Shown here: piece by piece, positions 10,560-21,495 of the stretch
How the letters are laid out: each line of letters begins with the position of its first letter
Position numbering within the stretch: position 1 is the first letter of the stretch
NCBI GenBank assembly: GCA_963576565.1
Contig: OY755045.1
Location: 38,646,667-38,710,666, forward strand
Direction of reading: 5' to 3'
DNA from: Aspidapion aeneum
Lineage: Eukaryota > Arthropoda > Insecta > Coleoptera > Brentidae
DNA length: 64,000 nucleotides
The notes under the pieces: generated by a model
Seen by the model: only the letters and a program-made list of their open reading frames with translations
Told to the model about the DNA's origin: nothing
The model's database searches: none
Position numbers and translations under genes: made by a program

Positions 10560-11780
10560 TGGGTTGAGGCTTTGTTGTATTTTTGAGGGAAAAATAAAGT
10601 AAAAAACCCTCTTTAGTCATTGTCGGTCGGTCTTGTCTGTCACCTAGTTTTTGTGGAGGTGGGCGTGGCTAGCCCACGTGGTCATCGAACATGCATTAAT
10701 GCATGACCGATGCTTACACTTTTCCTAGCCTCCCCTGGCATTAAACCAATCTATCCATATACCGAGAGTTTATGGTGGATTGGTTCGTGCACAAAGTCCG
10801 AGTTATGTCGTGTGTATTGCGTCATGTCCCGGGTTATGTTTGAATTGAAAATTAGTTGTTGGAAAAAACGATCTGAAATATTTAAAATGTAGGTTTTTAA
10901 GTCCGGTACCGTCAGTGTGTCTTGTATCCGGGCATTTGTTACATGTTCTTGGTATGTTACGCCGAGAATGTAACGTAACAATGTGTTTTGCACTGCGGCA
11001 TTACGGCGCCATTGTGTGTCAGAGATGTGCGTAAAAAGTTAGCAGCCGTATATAAAGCCGGGCTCAAACGACTCGTGTACTTGGCAAATACACAATTATT
11101 TGCGTACTTGAAAAGGATACGAGCTGTGCGAATTGCGATAGCAAGCAGGGCGCTCACACGAGTGTACAATTTATAATAATCGTGAGCCCTTCGGCTCGGC
11201 CCATTTTTACCGACCACTAATGGAAAACCAACGAGTGACAAATAATTGTAAAAGTAACCCACTCACACGACATGGCAAGTATACGCAAGTAACAATTATT
11301 CGCCAAATACACGAGTCCTTTGATCCCGGCTTTAGGATGGGACGAATGTATGCTATGGAGATCAGAACCTTGTTCTCGAGGGATAGAGGTGCTCGCTGGT
11401 TTAGAAGGGGGTGCAAAGTGTGGATAGCTCTAGTGGTATGAGCGATGTTGCCACTAATGTGTCGTATGAATGACAAACTTTTGTCTAGGTCTAATGGATA
11501 TATGACATGATCCTTGCTAGGAATTCTGAGGTTGTTAATAATTGGTGGTTGAACTATACGGACGTTAGTGCGTTTCCTCGTAAAAACGATTTGTTCGCAC
11601 TTTTCTGCGTTGAGGGGAAGTTTTCACCTCGCAAAGTATGCTATTAGGTCTCGGAAGTGAAAGATGGTTTGACGGTTTGCGACTTCGGCGGAGAAAGATG
11701 CAGCAGTGATGCTTATGTCGTCTGCGAATGCCGCTAGTTCGGTTGACAAAGTATTAGTTGCCATAGTAACTAAATAAGTC
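10560..11780 (-). pseudogene. Jockey-type LINE reverse transcriptase fragment, split by a MITE
   Basis: Read on the minus strand from about 11,780, the frame carries the reverse-transcriptase catalytic box as FADD (11,717-11,728, in TELAAFADDISITAA). KLPLNAEKCEQIVFTRKR follows, then SFIRHI, LHPLLNQRAPLSLENK and YIRPIL, the usual order of palm and thumb blocks in Jockey-clade LINEs. MITE S then interrupts (11,055-11,332). Beyond it, from about 10,993 down to 10,751, the conserved C-terminal block continues (VQNTLLRYILGV, then VTNARIQDTL and FFQQLIFNSN), ending in a TAG. One TGA replaces a probable Trp before KLPLN. The part upstream of FADD, including the first catalytic Asp, and the endonuclease are missing. 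It sits inside TIR element A, so it inserted after A did. Confidence 0.8.
11055..11332. mobile_element. TA-targeting MITE 'S', copy 2
   Basis: 278 bp, with ends AAGCCGGGCTCAAACGACTC and the inverted TGATCCCGGCTT. It is flanked on both sides by TA (11,053-11,054 and 11,333-11,334). It is an inverted relative of the copy at 4412-4736. It cuts a LINE reading frame between YIRPIL and the downstream C-terminal block, which fixes the pre-insertion site. Confidence 0.88.
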
Positions 11781-12309
11781 AATCAAAACTGTCTATGTTT
11801 TGCTGGTCTCTTGTCGAAGAAAAAATTGGCATTGTTGTAAGTCAAAAAGTAATTTTTAAATTTGTTCAATTTTTAAATATAATTTGGTGTGAAATTTTCT
11901 TACTGAAGACCATGCGAGGTTAAATTAAAACCGAATAATATATATATAAAAATATTTTTAGAAAATTATCAATAATTTTCAAAATATTCATTAGCTCCAA
12001 AAAATTTTAGGAAATAATTTAACCTCCAGTGTTATTACTAGTGAAAATTTTTAGTTTTTATTGATTTTATTAACCCTGAGGTTATCCACGATGATTTTTT
12101 TTGCTAAAATTCTGATAAATGGTTTTTGTGTAAGCCTGTAGATTTAACAAAACAAATATTACTTGGTATGAGCTTGTTTTCTAGTAAAAAATAACTTTAT
12201 TATTTTTGTTCACGTTAATTTGACGTTGATGTGATTTTTGTGCTATGTGGGTAGGATGAAATATATGTTACAAGCGGTGTAGTATGTCCAGTAAAGGGGC
12301 ACAAACCGC

Positions 12310-12490
12310 CCTTTACACAGAATGCGCGACGCTGCTCTTGACGACGCGACGCGTACTACTCCAGCAGCTATCCAGCTTTCCAGCATCCGCGATCTGTAGC
12401 GTCGTCGTCGCACGTCGGGACGCTGTGGAAGACGGACGCGACGCACGACGCTACTTCAGTGCGAGGGCGAGTCGCGAACGACTTTAGGTT
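12310..12490. promoter_or_regulatory. CpG-rich island upstream of a putative exon
   Basis: This roughly 180-bp stretch is packed with CG dinucleotides (GCGACGACGC-type words on both strands) in an otherwise AT-rich, CG-poor window. It starts just outside the right end of TIR element A. A TAGGTTAGGTTATAAAGCGC stretch follows at about 12,486. Its position before the signal-peptide exon at 12,749 would suit a promoter or 5' untranslated region. That role is inferred from composition alone. Confidence 0.35.
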
Positions 12491-12748
12491 AGGTTATAAA
12501 GCGCGAATTTTAAAAACCCGTAAATAAGCCATAAGTTTTGGGACTCATACGACTTTTAGAGTAAACTTTATTAGTAAATAATTAAGTATTTTAAGAAAAA
12601 CCTTAAAACTTAACCGTTGCTCGATGTTTCTAAATTATTGTGACTGAAATAAACTTTAGGACTTTAAATTTTGTGAAAATTGACTAAAAAATGGTGCTCT
12701 AAATTGTTTATGGTTGTTCATTGTTTATTGGTTTGGTATTTAGGAAGA

Positions 12749-12904
12749 ATGTTGCTGATTTTGTTCATTTTTGGGGCTGTTTTTGCAGGTGAGTTTTTTA
12801 GTTTGAGCTGAATTATTAAGCTCAGGAAAGTTGATTTTATATAAAATGCCACTTTTGCAGAAGGATTAATAGGGAACACGTTTTTCACATCAACGTCGAC
12901 ATAA
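12749..12904 (+). CDS. Putative small secreted-peptide exon(s) with signal peptide
   Basis: From ATG at 12,749 the frame reads MLLILFIFGAVFA, a classic hydrophobic signal peptide with an A-x-A-like cleavage end. It breaks after one further base at CAG/GTGAGT (donor GT at 12,789-12,790). Phase-1 introns directly after signal peptides are common in animal secreted proteins. The nearest acceptor, CTTTTGCAG ending at 12,860, gives a 71-bp intron. It would continue as EGLIGNTFFTSTST and stop at 12,902-12,904, making a 27-residue product. That is very short, so the true second exon may lie much further away, or the whole thing may be chance. Upstream lie the CpG island and a short upstream ATG (12,691) that stops after three codons. 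No homology is recognised. Confidence 0.25.
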
Positions 12905-13300
12905 AACAGGGACCTCTAAGTTCAGTGCTATACCATCTAGCTGTAGAAATGCATTTCAAAAACTTTATCAAAACGGTAATATTAATGAAAAAAGTTAAAT
13001 CTACTTTTATACCTACAAGTCGCAGTTGGGTACAAAATTGATAGGTATACCTATATTGTACGACATGCTTCAACTTTTAGTTTTGATGCTCAAATCGCAC
13101 TTACGAAATTATACATACAGTTTTATATTTTCATGAATCAGGTTATTGGGTAATTTTGTGGCAGTGTTTTCTAATTTCCAGTTTTAGGTTTAATTCTTAT
13201 TGAGCCTTATAAAAAGCACTATGCATTTACCATTATTCATTTAGCATTACCAAAAAGTAGGTACGTGTAGATTTTCTACGGACACGAACAGTATTACCTT
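12905..13300. other. Unassigned AT-rich sequence
   Basis: No coding or repeat signal was recognised. If the exon at 12,749 is real, this is 3' untranslated or intronic sequence. Confidence 0.4.
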
Positions 13301-13940
13301 CCATTGAGTGAAGGTGGGGTAGGAGAGAGGGAGGAGGAAACTGGTAAAATGGTGTTAAAAAAAATCGTAAACCGTGTGCAGAAAGAATTTTTGTAATCGG
13401 TCTATATTTTTATGAAAGTTATAGCTACAACTATTACTAATAAGGAGGGAACGGGGAAGAAAGGGAGAGGGATGGGGAAACTATTAAAATGGTGTTAGAA
13501 AAAAGTTTTAAAGCCTGTGCAGAAAAATTTTGTGAAATCGCTCTATATTTGATAAAATTATGCGAATATGGTATTTTAAGAGGGTGGGGGGGAATGACAG
13601 GACAGGAGATGAGTGGGAGTAGGGAGGACTACAAAACTGCAAAGTAATTACAGCAAATTAGAGGACATTTGCAATGGGTTTTCAAAGGCATTTCATTAAA
13701 ATCGCCTGAAATTTAGGTAATTTGTACCGCCATATTAACTTCTGTTAATATAGCCTATAACACCTTCGAGATCAGTAGCAAATCAACGACACCTTTTTCG
13801 TCAAAATCGGTTCAGCCGTTTAGCCTCTAGCGTGACAGAAACATACATATTTACATACATACATACATATTCGAAGCGAAAAACATTACCCTCCCTTTCG
13901 CCGTGCTGCAGTTGATAATTTATAATGAACACCCTGTATA
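13301..13940. repeat. Degenerate 140-bp repeats with ACAT microsatellite and CACCCTG end
   Basis: Units with a purine-rich GGGAGAGGG head and AAAATGGTGTTA core repeat 140 bp apart (about 13,330 and 13,470), with a weaker third near 13,590. A GGTTCAGCCGTTTAGC stretch and an (ACAT)n tract (about 13,840-13,870) follow. It ends AACACCCTGTATAAA, the terminal motif of TA-targeting MITEs elsewhere here. It may be one composite non-autonomous element. Confidence 0.5.
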
Positions 13941-14097
13941 AACCCATTCTAGATTGCAGGAAGGAGATTAAAATGTATATAGTAATCCGGCTTAGAACAC
14001 TAGGTCCTTAATTACCGTGAGGGGCAACTTTAATATCATATAATTAAGATATAGCTATGAGGGTGGTGCGAAAAATATTTAGGTACCTGGGTACCTG

Positions 14098-14190
14098 CAC
14101 TAAATGCACGGGAGAAATAAGGGAGTGTCAATCTATAGGTAATTTGTTAATAAAGTTAAGAGTGGTTTACAGATGCGTTTAAACACTAAA
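14098..14190 (-). repeat. Fragment of TIR family 'W'
   Basis: The stretch from AAATGCACGGGAGAAATAAG to about 14,180 matches 15,834-15,905 inside the larger W copy, in the same orientation. Confidence 0.7.
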
Positions 14191-15317
14191 CAAAAATACT
14201 TTTTTGAAAAAAACAATGTGTTAAGAATACAAAATGCCACAAGGCATGTAAAAAAAACATATTTTAAACATTTTCCTCTTTTTTATTAGGCCTATGGAAC
14301 CTGCACCACTGCCTTTAGAGGGTACTCAGGTACATGGTTAACAAGAAAATTTTATCCGCTGGCAAAATGATTTTTAGAATATTTAAAAAAATTACCCTTT
14401 TCGAATGATTAGCAAAAAACCGTCAAAAAGCACGTTTAAGGGGAGGAACCACCCCCCTGCCAGGGTTGGGGGGGTGGTTCCCTTTTGGGCGAGTCTTATG
14501 TCTATTCATACTAAGTGTATTGCTTCTATCATTAAACGCAGTATCGGTCCCCGTAGGGTCTGAACTATAGAACCGTTTCGTTTATCGCAATAGGGTTTTT
14601 AATGCGCGGTGCATTTAAGTCCCTTCTTAAAAGTGCAAAAAATATTTTTTCAAAATTTGGAAAAAAGTGTTATTTTAAAACCCTTGCAATTAGATATTTT
14701 GCATACAATATTTAATATTTTGATTGCGATATAACTCTGCAACACAGACTCAACGGCTTCAGGAAATGTTTAGTTTTTATAGTTCCCCTTTATATAAAAT
14801 TCTTTTTCAATAAAAGAGTTATTTCAAAACCCTTACGCGCTCATTATGTGCCATACTCACCCTCGTAAACCGGACTAAATTTATAAAATAAAAATTTTGT
14901 CATCAGAAATTTGTTTTTACATTATTTTTTTTGTTTAAGCAGGACTTCAGTTTTAAATGTGCCTTTTTTTTAAGGGGAGTAATTACATTGTTACCCCCCC
15001 CCCCCCCCCAAATAGCCTTTGGAAAGCTTGTTGACCAAACTTAACAAGGTCATTTCAACCTCTTATTAGTTTAACTTTTCATTCATTTAAGAATCAAGAA
15101 TTTGTTTGACTACGGTTTGTAAATAACAATTGTAGCAAGTCACAATTTCTACCAGAAAGAAACAATATCTGAATACATAAAAAAATCGCTATACCAAACT
15201 AAATACACTTAAACCATTAAAAATTTCCTAACATGAACAAAAACAATAAACTTTTTGACAAGATTACTAAAACGGAAGAAAAAGTTAGACAAAATTGAAA
15301 TTTTAAAACGTTAAATC
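14191..15317. other. Unassigned AT-rich sequence; GC hairpin and poly-C tract
   Basis: A 13-bp hairpin with a short loop spans about 14,444-14,480 (arms GGAACCACCCCCC and GGGGGGTGGTTCC). A run of about 16 C lies near 14,994-15,010. No coding region was recognised. Confidence 0.5.
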
Positions 15318-15575
15318 TTTACAGAAGAACTTGCTTCATCAACGATGACCATCAGCCTCTCAAATAAATGAAGGTCAGTTTCTTCAATACCATACCTGAA
15401 AAAAATTTTAAGAGTAATTTGTAGGATAGACAGTCTTGCTCAGATCTTGCAACGTTATGCTAACGTCTTCACTCCGCTGAAGACCCCTCACCACCCCCTC
15501 AACAATTTTAGAGATAGCCTGAACGGCTGATCTACCCTGCCTAAAACCAAACTGGTTGTCGTTAATTAACTTATA
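15318..15575 (-). pseudogene. Non-LTR retrotransposon reverse-transcriptase fragment
   Basis: The minus-strand frame from about 15,575 reads NDNQFGFRQGRSAVQAISKI, a hallmark motif of Jockey/I/R1-type LINE reverse transcriptases. It continues to ITLQDLSKT, which corresponds to the DLSKAFD motif with its catalytic Asp region decayed. After a frameshift, LLKIFFRYGIEETDLHLFERL follows, matching the conserved LL-x-KL-x-YGI block. It is bounded on the right by W copy 1, so that insertion probably truncated it. It is too short for a clade assignment. Confidence 0.65.
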
Positions 15576-15579
15576 ACAA

Positions 15580-16222
15580 ATACGTTATAGAATAAATACA
15601 TGAAAAATCAAAAAGTGAAGCACTCATAGCGGCTTTGGAAACAATGGCAAATTTAAATTCGGGGAAGCGAATTTTCAAGTGCGCATGCGTGTGTTTTGTC
15701 ATGTAGACACACAGCTGTTGTGTGGGTGGGGGCCATATTGACATTTTGCGGTGTTTTGCGTTTGTCGTGTCAAAATATGTTTTTTTCTGTGAAAAATCGG
15801 AAATAATTCATAAACATATGCGGTTTGTGGAAAAATGCACGGGAGAGATAAGGGAGTACCAATCTATAGGTAATTTGTTAATAAAGTTAAGAGTGGTTTA
15901 TAGATGATTTATTCATGATGTCCACAATAAATCTGCATAATTTGTTTCAGAAAAACTTTAATTCACAATTTGATAAATTTTGACCCAATTAACTAGTTTT
16001 TAGAAAAAAATAACAAACATAACCCTAACCCTTTTACAATTGTCAAATAATGTAGTGACGTAACGGAGTATGTTCCAAAACCTCCAAAACTGACGCATGC
16101 GCAGTAACCAAAATCCTGTCTACCCGAAAAAGGAACATTAATAATTAAATAGGGGTCCTGACTTCAAACATCGCGTGTGAGAATGCATGGGTATACCCCA
16201 TATTTATGCTCTAACGTGTTTG
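15580..16222 (-). mobile_element. TIR family 'W', copy 1 (most complete)
   Basis: The left end is AATACGTTATAGAATAAATA. The right end is TATTTATGCTCTAACGT (16,201-16,217), its inverted partner. Between them is about 600 bp with no reading frame but with conserved landmarks: a GCATGCG word near each end, TTGACAATTGTCAA-like text, and TGTCTACCCGAAAAAGGAAC. Two other copies are in reverse orientation at 18,889-19,540 and 42,540-43,170. It appears non-autonomous; the superfamily is unknown. Confidence 0.75.
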
Positions 16223-17330
16223 ACTTATAAGTGTAAGACAAAAAATAGGGTTGGTGTCGGGGAATATTCCACTGAAAGTTTATAAAAATCCGTAGTACCG
16301 ATTTAAAACTATGGGGGAAAGCTTCAATCCTTCCATAAGAGCCCATGTAAATCACTCCCCCTGCGAAATCAGCTTATTTTTGCAGGATAGAAGCCTGTTT
16401 TTTTTCTTCGTTTATTATATGCTTTAATTCAATTTAAGTCGTCCAAATATGCTTAAAAGTGCTTACTTAGAATGGCTTAAACTGGCTAAAACCGTTTCCT
16501 ATTGTCTCTTGGTTATATGGACAACTTTGTACTCAATGAAAACCTCAATGGAAAGTTTTCACAAAACCGCAAGAATCCAGAATAGCCAAGCCATGGATCT
16601 ACGGAACGAAAAGAACTAAATAGAAGCTGCTTGTTTAACGAAAAAATTAACCTGTAATTGCATTGGCTGAACATAACTCGTCACAGTTACCAGGTGGACT
16701 TTTCACAACTATCGTAAAATTAAATTCATGTTTTCGCCGTAGACTTTTGTTTTCTTAAAAACAAGAATATGATAAGAAGTGCTTAACCACAAAACTCCAA
16801 AAATCATGAATATTCATAGCTCCGGTTAACCAAAAAAAAATCAAATTTATTAGCAGGGTTATTGGGGTGCTTTTGTCAGGCTTTTTCTAGTCTGTAAGAG
16901 ATTTTAAGCCTTACCTTTATTCTGCGCGGGTGCACCAGTGCTCTGCCATGCTGTTAATAGTAGTTCGATTGCGAATAGATGGCGAGACGTTGTTTTTTCA
17001 TAGCAATGACTATTAAGGCCACTAAATTTTCACCGCCTTCTATTCGTGAACAGCTTAAATAATCGGTTGGTTGTCAAATTTTAATAATTATGTCTATAAC
17101 AAAAATTACGAATTTATTAACTTGAAAATGGATAGTTAACACTTGTTATAATAACTCACTGCACTATGCGTTTGATGTTATGGATCCTACATCTGGTGAC
17201 AATTTTCATTTCAGTGTTACCACACTTATGCACTTACTTCAAATTCGATGATTGTTATAGTTAAAAAACAAAAAAATATAATTCCAGAAAATATGAGAAT
17301 GACCAGATGATTCACACAGTACACGGTGGG
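16223..17330. other. Unassigned sequence
   Basis: No recognised gene or repeat. A CpG-containing patch (about 16,921-16,995) has no convincing reading frame. Confidence 0.4.
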
Positions 17331-17810
17331 GCTTAGAGGTGTGCTGCTAACAGAAATAGGATCCAGAACGTCAAACACATATTGCAGTCATTTTTAGGGT
17401 TTTTTAGCAATATATAGCAGCAGGCCCGCGAAAAGTCCGGACGAACCAAGCCCCTGCCCCGGGTCGCCAATTGAGAGGGCGGCAATTTGCGACGGCGGCA
17501 ATTTGAGACGGCGGCAATTTGAGAGGGTGGCAAATTTAGGCGACGTCAAATCAAGGGGGCGGCAAATCCCATAAGCGTTATGTGTAAAACAAAGAACTAC
17601 CTTAAGCACTCACCTATGAATGGCCTTTTTGTTTTTTGTCGCAAATTTTTTTAAGGGCGCCCTTTTCAGCCTTCGACCCTTCCGCCTCTAAAGTCACGCT
17701 ACGCGGCTATGGAAATGGTTTATGTTATCGCTTTTAATTTTTGTTACGAAACGGCGGCATTTTACCTTTTTTGCCCGGGGCGGCAAAACTGCTAGCAACG
17801 GCCCTAATAT
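17331..17810. repeat. GCGGCAATTTGAGA minisatellite in a GC-richer island
   Basis: About five degenerate 17-18-bp units (GGCGGCAATTTGAGACG and variants) run from 17,465 to about 17,570. They lie inside a GC-richer stretch that starts with a GCCCGCGAAAAGTCC block and ends with GGGGCGGCAAAACTGC and AACGGCCCT. The last block reads like a transposon end, but I cannot pair it with a left end. Confidence 0.6.
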
Positions 17811-18888
17811 ATTAGAAAATCTGCGCTACGAAATAAGATAAGCCTTGACAAAAATGACAAAATAGGGCCGAATTTCAGCTATTTTCATTTGTTTGTCCTT
17901 TTTTTTACATAAAATATACTTGTTGGTTCGCTCGACCCTAAAATAAGTTCAGCGGTCCCAGTTGCATCAAAAAACGGTTTATTCTTTATATCTCAAGCCT
18001 GATTAATACATCAAAAACTTTAATCAAATAGAAACATACTCCAACTAAAAATATATTATTGTCCGGCCAGAATAAAATTAGGCGCAAATGAGATGGCTCA
18101 ACTCAATCTATCTCCCTCTGTTTACAGCGCTTTTGTGTTACTGGGTGGTCTTAATTTTTACCAAATGTATCATGAACAACATTTTAATGATACAAGAAAA
18201 AACAGTACTCGTCTGGTACGTTTAACCAAATCGACTCCAGCCCGTTCATAATTCACACCCTTTTATTGAGTTTCTTTTTTTACCGCTGGCTCAAACCAAG
18301 TCCGGCCCGTTCACAATTCACACCCTTTTATTGGGCTTCTATTGTTATCGCTGGGCTCAAACAGGATGACTAGACACGTTTCATACACATAAAAGAAACA
18401 GTGGCGTATCATTTACTTTTTTTTAATTTTTAAATAAAACTGTGTGGAGTTCCAATTTTGAAGACGAATGGTTTTGGATTTTTGCAATTTTTAGAAAGGT
18501 ATTTTTTTAGGTTTCTAGATTTGTACGCACCTATCTAATGAAATTGGTAGGTACCTATATAATATAATAAGTATAAAAGTTTTATAAAAATATTTCTTTT
18601 TAAGAAAAATAAGGTATGGAGTTTTTCAGCAAAAAAAGGCTTAGGAGAAGCGCCTCATTTTACTCTAGCCGGACTGTACCTTCCATGCGGTAGGCCGTTA
18701 CAATCGAAGTGTAAGGAGCAACAATGTAGCATCCATAATGATGTTGCAAAATTGGTCATAAAGCTGCGATTAGACGAGGATTTTCAGCGCATGGATTAGT
18801 TGCACGTGCAAATCTAAAGATACCTTAACACTAGAATATCTGCATTTCACCATCTCTTTTATTCACTGTGGTTTGTTAAAGTTTAATT
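17811..18888. repeat. Mostly unassigned; 65-bp tandem repeat at 18,232-18,361
   Basis: Two head-to-tail units share CACACCCTTTTATTG and end in a GGCTCAAAC word. They differ at several sites. The remainder is AT-rich with no recognised feature. Confidence 0.6.
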
Positions 18889-19540
18889 AAATACGTTAGA
18901 GCATAAATATGGTGCATACCGATGCTTGAAGCCAGGACCCCCATTCAATTCTTAATGTTCCTTTTTCGGGTAGACAGGATTTCGGTTACTGCCCATGCAT
19001 TAGTTTTGGTGGTTTTGGAACATACTCCGTTACGTGACTACATTATTTGACAATTGTCAACAATTAAGTGTTATTTATGTCTATTATTTTTTTCTAAAAA
19101 CTAGTTGATTGGGTAAAAATTTTATCAAAGTGTGGATTAAAATGGTAGTTTTTCTAAAATTAATTGTGCAGATTTATTGTGGACACCATGAAGTGTTTAA
19201 TGGCATCTATAAACCACTCTTCACTTTATTAACAAACTATAAAGAAAAATACACGTACTTACCTATGGAATGGCACTTCCTTACTTCTCGCGGAATTCCG
19301 GTGAATTATTTCTCATTTTTCATAGAAAAAATCATAATTTTACACGACAAACGCAAAACACCGAAAAATATAAATAAACAACAAATATGGCGTTCACCCA
19401 CACAGCAGTTGTGTGTCTACGTGACAAAATACACGCATGCGCACTTGAAAATTTGCGTCTGCGAATTTAAATTTGCAATTGTTTCCAAAGCAAGCTATGA
19501 GTGCTTCACTTTTCGATTTGATTTTAATTAAAATAGGACA
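18889..19540 (+). mobile_element. TIR family 'W', copy 2
   Basis: It begins ATACGTTAGAGCATAAATAT and follows copy 1 in reverse complement through TTTTTCGGGTAGACAGGAT, TTGACAATTGTCAA and AGCAAGCTATGAGTGCTTCA. The right terminal repeat is missing; the match ends near 19,530. An open stretch across the middle (19,109-19,531) is not matched by an open frame in the other copies, so I do not treat it as coding. Confidence 0.75.
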
Positions 19541-20070
19541 AAGGACGGAAGATCTGAATTTATAGATCCTATTTGAGGACTTTTCCACTTATTTTCATTG
19601 TTTTAAATATGGAAAAGCTTCGTTGGGTAGCGCGCGTAACTTTTCGGATATTAACTTTTGAGGAGTTTTCCTCTTTTGGTGAGGTTTATTGAGTTTAATA
19701 TTATTTTGGAAAAGTTTTCGTGTTTTATGTCGGCTCTAATATTAAATATTATAAACTCCGAGCGGGCCTGCCGTACACAATACAACTTTCAGGGAGATAT
19801 GGAACTTTTTCAAGTCAATTTCACAAAATTTAAAGGTTAACCGGTAATTATGCAGTGTATGTTCAATTCATCAAAAAATAGATGGAAAAAAAGTCATCTT
19901 TGTTAACTTTGATGACCACAAGAAAAACAGCGAATATTGTACTGTTTTAAAATTTGAAAAGTACTGCTGTGAGCTGATGAACCTTAGGTTTGACTGTACT
20001 TACGCCCTATGTATTATAGTTCATGGAAAAACATATGGTGATGTACAGTGTGTGAGGCCAATGACAAGGA
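19541..20070. other. Unassigned sequence
   Basis: AT-rich, with no recognised element or coding region. Confidence 0.4.
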
Positions 20071-20609
20071 AAAAACTGTATTTTAATTTTGCATTTTTTT
20101 TATATAATGTTTACTTATATTTTTTTAAATAAACATATTTTGTAAAGTACTTATTAGAAGTTTGCTTGACCAACCTCGGTTGGAATTCATATGTGCATAT
20201 TGATCTGTTGGACTGACCTACCTACAAGTTGTGCCTCTTTTTCATGTCACTACTGGAGGGTTAACACAATTAAACTTTGTCTAAACCTAAAAATCATAGT
20301 GAAATATTTTTCACAGTTTAATGCTATAGAAGGCCTATTAGTTAGCAAAAGGTTTAGTCAAGTACAACAAAAGATCCTAATAGAAAACCTGAATCTGATG
20401 AGAAAAGTTTAGTCTATTTCAATTTCATCTCTGTTAAGTGAGCCTTGAAGTGAGCTCTTTGAATAGAACTACTTATCCACTTTCCCCTACCTTGGGCTGA
20501 TAGTTCATTGATTCATTGGTCAAAAAACTTCAAATTCAATGAAAACTAACATTATCAATACTTCTTCCGCTGCTACAATTCACAACATCAAAAAACTTGA
20601 CATAATAAT

Positions 20610-20832
20610 CAGTGGTGCACCCAGAAATATGTCTTGGGGGACCCGAAACCCTTGGGGGCCCGATACTTTTGGGGGCCCGATACCTTTGGGGGGGCCCCCA
20701 GAAGTCTCATGATGTTGTACTTTATGCTATTTTTTCTGTTTATTCATGAAATATATGGAAAATATCTAAAAAAATATGTGGTTTGGGTGGGTCCGGGCCC
20801 CTAGCCCCCCGCCCCCTTAGTGCGCCTATATA
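20610..20832. repeat. Small CAGTGGTGCACC-ended repeat (also at 22,052-22,274)
   Basis: It starts CAGTGGTGCACCCAGAAATA, passes through GTCTTGGGGG and a run of GGGGCCC words, and ends CCCCCTTAGTGCGCCTATAT. A much shorter relative lies at about 56,054-56,139 in reverse orientation, sharing CCCCAGAAATATGTCTTGGG. The ends are weakly inverted. It is probably a small non-autonomous element; the second copy comes from the tandem duplication. Confidence 0.5.
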
Positions 20833-21324
20833 ATAATTCAAAATAAGTAAAAAAACTAGAAAAAAAGTAAAAAAAACAAAATAAACAAAAACATAACCTA
20901 GTTTTTTGAAGAAAACATGGTCCCTTTTATTTCAGATTTTCTCGCTTTAGTTTAATATTTTTAAGAAAAACGCATTTTTTCCATATGCACAAAGGATCCG
21001 ATCTTAAAACTGATTAATTTTTTGGACCAAAGCTCTTGTCGTTTTTGTAAAATTTACGTTTTTGTTAACATTACGGCTTATGGGAAATCGGTTTGTTTGT
21101 CCTATCGAAGACATCTTGGATTTCATCATATGTTTTGTTAGACAGCCCTATTATTAAAAATGTCAAAGAACTTAACCTAATTATTTCACAGATGTCTTAA
21201 ACACGTATGGCTGTAGAGAGGGTCGGTTCTTTTGTTTGTTGCCAGTTCTACGTCTTAGCATGAAATTATAGAATGTAAACAACAAATATATTTAGGCGGG
21301 ATTTTTACAATAATATCTCCCCTG

Positions 21325-21495
21325 TCCTTCTTTTTAGAGGTCGAAATCGGTTTTAACATAAAGTAAGTGTAACCTAACCGTGGTCAATTGATGGCAAACG
21401 TATCCGAACCAACGCGTGCCTAGACAGGATAGGATCCGTTTGCGATCATTTGACGGTTAGGCTAACACCGATTTCGACCTCCCAAAAAGACAAAA
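21325..21495. repeat. Imperfect palindrome inside each duplication unit (also at 22,767-22,937)
   Basis: The arms pair AGAGGTCGAAATCGGTTTT with AACACCGATTTCGACCTCC. Further in, AACCTAACCGT...TTGATGGCAAACG pairs with CGTTTGCGATCA...GACGGTTAGG. The short centre contains CGTGCCTAGACAGGATAGG. It looks like a foldback MITE. Confidence 0.65.

Larger units (their letters stand above)
9836..12251. mobile_element. TIR element 'A', copy 1 (with nested LINE and MITE)
   Basis: The left end is CCCACATAGCACAATCACGT (9836-9855). The right end reads GTGATTTTTGTGCTATGTGGG (12,231-12,251), its inverted match. About 200 bp inside the left end matches, in reverse complement, the right end of a second copy at 51,234-52,208. 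About 150 bp inside the right end matches that copy's left end. The middle has gained a Jockey-type LINE fragment (about 10,560-11,780), itself split by MITE S. No transposase was seen, so this is a non-autonomous TIR transposon. Target duplication is unclear (TAC or TAG beside the ends). Confidence 0.7.

Noticed and set aside
19109..19531. 140-codon open frame
   Set aside because: It lies across W copy 2, and the same region in copies 1 and 3 is not open, so it is chance.
20191..20412. 73-codon open frame present twice (also 21,633-21,854)
   Set aside because: It is repeated only because the 1,442-bp unit is duplicated. It has no domain, signal peptide or conservation evidence.
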